From CBDTTM01 sp965363355 (GTDB lineage: Bacteria > Bacillota > Negativicutes > Selenomonadales > Selenomonadaceae), in the NCBI GenBank assembly GCA_965363355.1, contig CBDTTM010000034.1, positions 1-17,614 of the forward strand: a stretch of 17,614 nt of DNA. The letters are read 5' to 3'. The stretch's first letter is position 1; each line of letters begins with the position of its first letter. The translations under genes were made by a program, and so were the position numbers. Positions 14,372-17,614 of this stretch are shown in pieces. The notes beneath the pieces were generated by a model, which was not told the DNA's origin, ran no database searches, and worked only from the letters and a program-made list of their open reading frames with translations.

Positions 14372-14402
14372 ATTATAACAGATTCCTTCACAATATTGTG
14401 AA
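14372..14402 (-). promoter_or_regulatory. promoter with a perfect 16-bp palindromic operator candidate
   Basis: On the minus strand TGT-TATAAT (hexamer 14372-14377) is an extended -10. The palindrome TTCACAATATTGTGAA (14387-14402) occupies the -35 position and part of the spacer. A bound repressor would block RNA polymerase. The two halves face opposite to the usual Rex (TTGTGA...TCACAA) or CRP (TGTGA...TCACA) order, so I cannot name the regulator. Confidence 0.65.
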
Positions 14403-14412
14403 TTTTTTGTTT

Positions 14413-14448
14413 AAAAAAAAGACAAGAAGCTTTTGCTTCCTGCCTTTT
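14413..14448 (-). terminator. terminator of the HD-GYP gene
   Basis: A 14-bp stem with two wobble pairs (14417-14430 with 14435-14448) and a 4-base loop runs into eight T on the minus strand (14413-14420), starting 7 bases after the stop codon. Confidence 0.85.
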
Positions 14449-14454
14449 GAAATA

Positions 14455-15507
14455 TTATTTTGGAATAACGATCTTAGCGATAGATAAATCTTTTCTTTTT
14501 GCCAAATCGATGATTTGATTTTCCTTGGTTTTGACAACTGGAATTTCATAGCTGTCTCGATTGAAGAATATTATTTCGGCTTCCTCACCATCTGACAACA
14601 ATATTCTGTTTAGAATCAAACTATCTTTTAAGCGAGAAATAAATTTTTGACAAACGTCCGCATCAAATTTTCCGTACATTTCACGGGTCAACATATCAAG
14701 CGAAGGAAACGGATTGGCGTATTCTTCTGTATAAGCCTGATTGTGAAAACTATCCGCAACAGCGATGACCCTCGCATAAGGATGAATCTGCCCCGCTTTT
14801 GACCCCGTCGGAACTCCTGTCCCATCCGCGTATTCTCGATGCTGAACAATTCCAAGGATTACTTCAGCTGGAATGCCTCTCGCATTTTTGAGCAAACCCG
14901 CCGTCTCCGCAATATGCGCTTGCTGATAACTCATAACATCTCGATTCGCTACCAAATTCCCTATATCATGCATCAGTCCAGCTAGAGCGACGCCCTCAAT
15001 ATCTTGCTCCGACCATTTCATTTGCCGGGCAATAACGCCTGCCATATAGGCTACCATTACCGAATGACGAGAAATCACATCTTTTATCTTATAATTTCCC
15101 GCTAGTAAATAATTCATGATTTCAAAATTATTTGCTTCAATCGATGATTTTATTTCTCCAGCTGTATCTTTAAAATGAGTCACAGGAATAATCTTGCTTT
15201 GACGAATAAGATCAAAAGAGTTCGTTACACTTGAAACAATTGCATCGTAAGCTTCACTAAACTCTTCGTACTTAGCCGACCCTGTTGTGACTTCTTCTGT
15301 TTTCTCAACTGCTGTTGGGATTGGGTCCGTATCATTTCCATCTGACTCAATAAAAACATTCTGAATCTCCCAATTATTCAATAAAGAAATATGTCGTGCC
15401 GTCAGCTCGACTGATTTTCCCAAAAGAACTTTTCCCGCTCCCGAAAGAACTGCATCGGCCAGAACCTTCCCCGGCACCAAGTCCGTTACCGCTATCATTT
15501 TTGACAT
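14455..15507 (-). CDS. HD-GYP-type protein with altered active-site residues
   Basis: 350 residues from ATG 15507. An earlier ATG at 15513 is only 2 bases from the GAAGGAG site, while 15507 is 8 bases away. Numbers here count from 15513. The N-terminus (D-L-V-P-G-K-V-L-A-D, L-L-G-K-S-V-E-L-T, W-E-I-Q-N-V) is the small domain that precedes many HD-GYP c-di-GMP phosphodiesterases. The HD domain runs from about 140 to 300: H150, H182-D183-I-G-N186, H200, H225-R226-E227, D230-G-T-G-V-P235 and D254. Canonical enzymes have HDxGK, HHE and GYP. Here K is N, the second H is R and Y is V, so metal binding or catalysis may be reduced and the protein may act as a c-di-GMP sensor or have another role. Single-gene unit between the MCP and FlxA-like genes. 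Confidence 0.88.
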   Translation of the reverse strand: MSKMIAVTDLVPGKVLADAVLSGAGKVLLGKSVELTARHISLLNNWEIQNVFIESDGNDTDPIPTAVEKTEEVTTGSAKYEEFSEAYDAIVSSVTNSFDLIRQSKIIPVTHFKDTAGEIKSSIEANNFEIMNYLLAGNYKIKDVISRHSVMVAYMAGVIARQMKWSEQDIEGVALAGLMHDIGNLVANRDVMSYQQAHIAETAGLLKNARGIPAEVILGIVQHREYADGTGVPTGSKAGQIHPYARVIAVADSFHNQAYTEEYANPFPSLDMLTREMYGKFDADVCQKFISRLKDSLILNRILLSDGEEAEIIFFNRDSYEIPVVKTKENQIIDLAKRKDLSIAKIVIPK

Positions 15508-15538
15508 GCTCATATCTCCTTCGCTTTAACTGTATACA

Positions 15539-15561
15539 TTGCCTTATCCTTTAGGCAAAGG
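15539..15561 (-). promoter_or_regulatory. two mutually exclusive leader hairpins before the HD-GYP gene
   Basis: TTGCCT (15539-15544) can pair with AGGCAA (15553-15558). Alternatively CCTTT (15548-15552) can pair with AAAGG (15557-15561). The two share bases and cannot form together. They sit 15-25 bases above the ribosome binding site, within the predicted leader. This might be a small control element, or chance. Confidence 0.3.
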
Positions 15562-15589
15562 TTTCCCAGTTTAAGCCCGTATCCTTACA

Positions 15590-15618
15590 TTTATACTTTA
15601 ACATGCAGCAAGCAGAAA
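15590..15618 (-). promoter_or_regulatory. promoter of the HD-GYP gene
   Basis: On the minus strand TTTCTG (15613-15618) and TATAAA (15590-15595) are separated by 17 bases, with a predicted leader of about 75 bases. No flagellar sigma-28 consensus (GCCGATAA) is present. Confidence 0.45.
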
Positions 15619-15679
15619 GAAAATGTTCATTTAGTCCTATCTACAAAGACTTGTGCACTATATTAACGTAAACGACACT

Positions 15680-15725
15680 AAAAAAACCAGCAACCTCTCT
15701 TATTTCTAAGAAAGCTTACTGGTTT
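15680..15725 (-). terminator. terminator of the chemotaxis receptor gene
   Basis: AAACCAG/CTGGTTT (15684-15690 with 15719-15725) closes a long, slightly imperfect stem with a 6-base loop, followed by seven T on the minus strand, 20 bases after the stop codon. Confidence 0.8.
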
Positions 15726-15744
15726 CTTACTACGCTGATTTATT

Positions 15745-17460
15745 TTAAACCTTAAACTGCTGTACTGCCTGCTGCAAAGATTCTGCCATTTTGGCCAAGT
15801 GTTCGCTGGCCGAAGCGATTTCGCCCACAGATGCGGATTGTTCCTCTGTAGCAGCTGAAATCGCCTGTGTTTTTTCGGCTGATTTTTTACTTTCATCATC
15901 TATATCCTGTACAGATTTGACGACATTTTGCGTGCCGCTGGCAATTTCTTCTATGGATGCGGATATTTCGTGGATTTCTTTTGACATCTCCTGCACCATT
16001 TTTAAGATTGTTTCAAAGCTTTCGCCGGCACTCGCGACGACGGCGGTCCCATTATTGACTTCGGCTTTCCCGTCATTCATAAAAACAACTGCACTATCCG
16101 TTTTTGCCTGCACTTCACCAATCAAATCGGTTATTTCTTTCGCTGCATTTTGTGACTGCTCGGCTAGTTTCCGAACCTCTTCCGCAACAACGGCAAAGCC
16201 ACGGCCTGCCTCCCCAGCTCTAGCTGCTTCGATGGCAGCATTCAAAGCCAAAAGATTTGTCTGCCCCGCTATACTGGAAATAACGTCGACAATCTGGCCA
16301 ATTTGCTTGGATTTATCTTCTAATTCAGCAATTACGCCTGATGTAGCATTCGTTTTTTCTTCAATGATCTTCATCTGATTTACAGCCTGTTTAATTGCCG
16401 CCTCACCATCATTGGCCGTAGAAGCCGTTTTTTCAGCAGAAATCGATACATTTTCTGTATTTGCCGCAACCTGATTGATTGCAGTCGATATTTGTTTTAC
16501 GACATTGCTCGCTTTGTCAGCTAAACGAAGCTGATTTTCTGTGCCTTCAGCTACAGCATTGACTGAATCAGCAACTTGCACGGATGCCTGTGCTGATTGT
16601 TCCGCATTCGCTGTCAATTCTTCTGAAGATGCGGCTACGGTCTGAGCTGATTCGTTGACCTGACGCAAAATATGATTGAGTCGATCACGCATCGAATTCA
16701 AAGCTTCCATGACTTTTCCCGTTTCATCTTTAGCAAAAATACTGTTTTGCTTCTTTCTGAAATCACCATCTGCTAGTTCTTCACAGCTATGTAAAGTAGA
16801 CTGCAATGGCGCAGTTATCATTTTCGCAATAACCCAGCCACTGAACCCTAAAATCAAGAATGCGGCAAAAATAATCCCGATGATGATTTTTGTTGCACTA
16901 GCTGAATCGTTTTTGGTATTTTCATTGGTCGTCTTTGATAAATCACCATAATATGTTGCCAAATCACGTAGATTATCTAAATACGCTTTGACCAATGGCT
17001 TTAAACTTGTCACATACAAAGCATGCGCTTCTGTGTTTTTATTTTGCATAGCCAGGTCCATGACAACTGTTCTGGCATCAAGATATTTTTTCTGTGCATC
17101 TTTGACCTTATTGAGCATTTCACTCGCCTTTGGGTCAATATGCGTGTTCGCAATTACAGTGAAATTTTCATCGGCTTCGCGTGTGCATTTGTCGACTTCA
17201 TCTTTCAATTCTTTCTTTCCTGCTCCATCTGTCGTGAGCATAATTTCGAGCGTGGATCCATTCATCGTCCGCACCAAGGAACGTGTTTCTGACAAAAGAC
17301 GTGCCGGAACTAAACGATCTGCATACATCGTGTCCATTTGCTCATTGGCTTTTTGAAAATACACATAGCCGGTAAGCCCGACCACACCTAATGAGACCAA
17401 TGCAATAACCAGTAAAACCGCCAATTTACAACTTACCTTTAAATCACTCAAAAAATTCAA
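15745..17460 (-). CDS. methyl-accepting chemotaxis protein (4HB-HAMP-signalling domain)
   Basis: 571 residues if started at TTG 17460, which lies 9 bases after AAGGAG. The longer frame from GTG 17481 has that site inside the coding sequence and no site of its own. N-terminal L-K-V-S-C-K-L is followed by TM1 (about 13-35), an extracytoplasmic four-helix-bundle sensor (about 36-190, 4HB_MCP type, with D-R-L-V-P-A-R and R-T-M-N-G), TM2 (about 192-213), HAMP (about 215-265) and the cytoplasmic coiled coil with the signalling hairpin tip: G-Q-T-N-L-L-A-L-N-A-A-I-E-A-A-R-A-G-E. It clusters with CheA and CheW to steer the flagellar motor. The C-terminus has no CheR/CheB-binding pentapeptide of the NWETF type. 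Ligand unknown. Single-gene unit. Confidence 0.95.
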   Translation of the reverse strand: MNFLSDLKVSCKLAVLLVIALVSLGVVGLTGYVYFQKANEQMDTMYADRLVPARLLSETRSLVRTMNGSTLEIMLTTDGAGKKELKDEVDKCTREADENFTVIANTHIDPKASEMLNKVKDAQKKYLDARTVVMDLAMQNKNTEAHALYVTSLKPLVKAYLDNLRDLATYYGDLSKTTNENTKNDSASATKIIIGIIFAAFLILGFSGWVIAKMITAPLQSTLHSCEELADGDFRKKQNSIFAKDETGKVMEALNSMRDRLNHILRQVNESAQTVAASSEELTANAEQSAQASVQVADSVNAVAEGTENQLRLADKASNVVKQISTAINQVAANTENVSISAEKTASTANDGEAAIKQAVNQMKIIEEKTNATSGVIAELEDKSKQIGQIVDVISSIAGQTNLLALNAAIEAARAGEAGRGFAVVAEEVRKLAEQSQNAAKEITDLIGEVQAKTDSAVVFMNDGKAEVNNGTAVVASAGESFETILKMVQEMSKEIHEISASIEEIASGTQNVVKSVQDIDDESKKSAEKTQAISAATEEQSASVGEIASASEHLAKMAESLQQAVQQFKV

Positions 17461-17551
17461 AATCCATTTCTCCTTTTCCACTACTATATATGGGGACTGA
17501 ACAAAAGATTGCCGGGTGATTCTCTCTTAGAAGGCTTCTAGACAACACTAT

Positions 17552-17560
17552 ATTATATCA
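17552..17560 (-). promoter_or_regulatory. extended -10 promoter of the chemotaxis receptor gene
   Basis: TGA-TATAAT on the minus strand (hexamer 17552-17557) is a perfect extended -10 with a weak -35. A short inverted repeat TAGAAG/CTTCTA (17528-17540) follows in the leader. Nothing further is recognised from 17561 to the window end. Confidence 0.6.
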
Positions 17561-17614
17561 TAGATGCCAATTGCAGGGATACATCATTTATTACTGGGTT
17601 CCAAATCACGTGCA

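Noticed and set aside
15514..15680. c-di-GMP riboswitch before the HD-GYP gene
   Set aside because: The conserved c-di-GMP-I and c-di-GMP-II cores are not present; only short alternative hairpins remain.
17461..17481. GTG start (17481) for the chemotaxis receptor
   Set aside because: The AAGGAG site lies inside that extension, so TTG 17460 fits better and gives the usual receptor N-terminus.
1..17614. CRISPR array
   Set aside because: No regularly spaced direct repeats were found. The only direct repeat pair is the amidase remnant.

Overview
The window is 17.6 kb of low- to medium-GC bacterial DNA from what looks like a motile member of the Bacillota, probably a Negativicutes-type lineage (Selenomonas/Sporomusa relatives). 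This placement is an inference. It rests on purine-rich AAGGAGG-type ribosome binding sites, intrinsic terminators after most genes, a tRNA gene with an encoded CCA end, and a chemotaxis, c-di-GMP and glycosylation gene set typical of such anaerobes. No 16S rRNA or other taxonomic marker is present.

Left part (1 to about 6430) is an accessory region. Two long AT-rich minus-strand reading frames (2832-4211 and 456-2831) sit in the same frame, separated only by one TGA, so they look like one roughly 1,250-codon gene cut by a nonsense codon. The downstream half ends in a segment resembling a nuclease-like domain. Just upstream is a small frameshifted gene remnant (4227-4387). Next comes a plus-strand Abi_2/AbiF-type HEPN abortive-infection gene (4863-5792) with its own promoter, a GAAA-tetraloop hairpin in its leader and a strong terminator. 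It is bracketed by two decayed same-orientation copies of the 3' part of an Amidase_3 (phage or CwlD-type) gene (4414-4758 and 5954-6413). The second copy is GC-rich and stops just beyond the terminator of a tRNA-Ser(CGA) gene. This reads as a decaying defence or prophage-derived island beside a tRNA gene.

Middle part (6476-8311) is housekeeping: tRNA-Ser(CGA) with a near-consensus promoter, the tRNA adenosine deaminase gene tadA behind a 72-residue unknown protein, and a membrane protein resembling ECF-transporter S components.

Right part (8405-17460) is dominated by signalling and surface functions. A CHASE4-HAMP-GGDEF-EAL c-di-GMP protein has lost about 50 residues of its GGDEF domain, with a frameshift, which leaves a sensor half and an EAL half. 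A TPR-GT41 (SPINDLY/O-GlcNAc-transferase-like) protein is divergently transcribed from it. Then come an esterase-D-like serine hydrolase, a small FlxA-like coiled-coil protein whose promoter overlaps a perfect 16-bp palindrome, a divergent HD-GYP protein and a methyl-accepting chemotaxis protein. The last four are on the minus strand, mostly as single-gene units, three of them with recognisable promoters.

The strongest leads are the TGA-split giant gene with its nuclease-like tail, the Abi_2 gene held between two amidase remnants, the internally deleted GGDEF-EAL gene, the palindromic operator candidate before the FlxA-like gene, and the degenerate HD-GYP active site.
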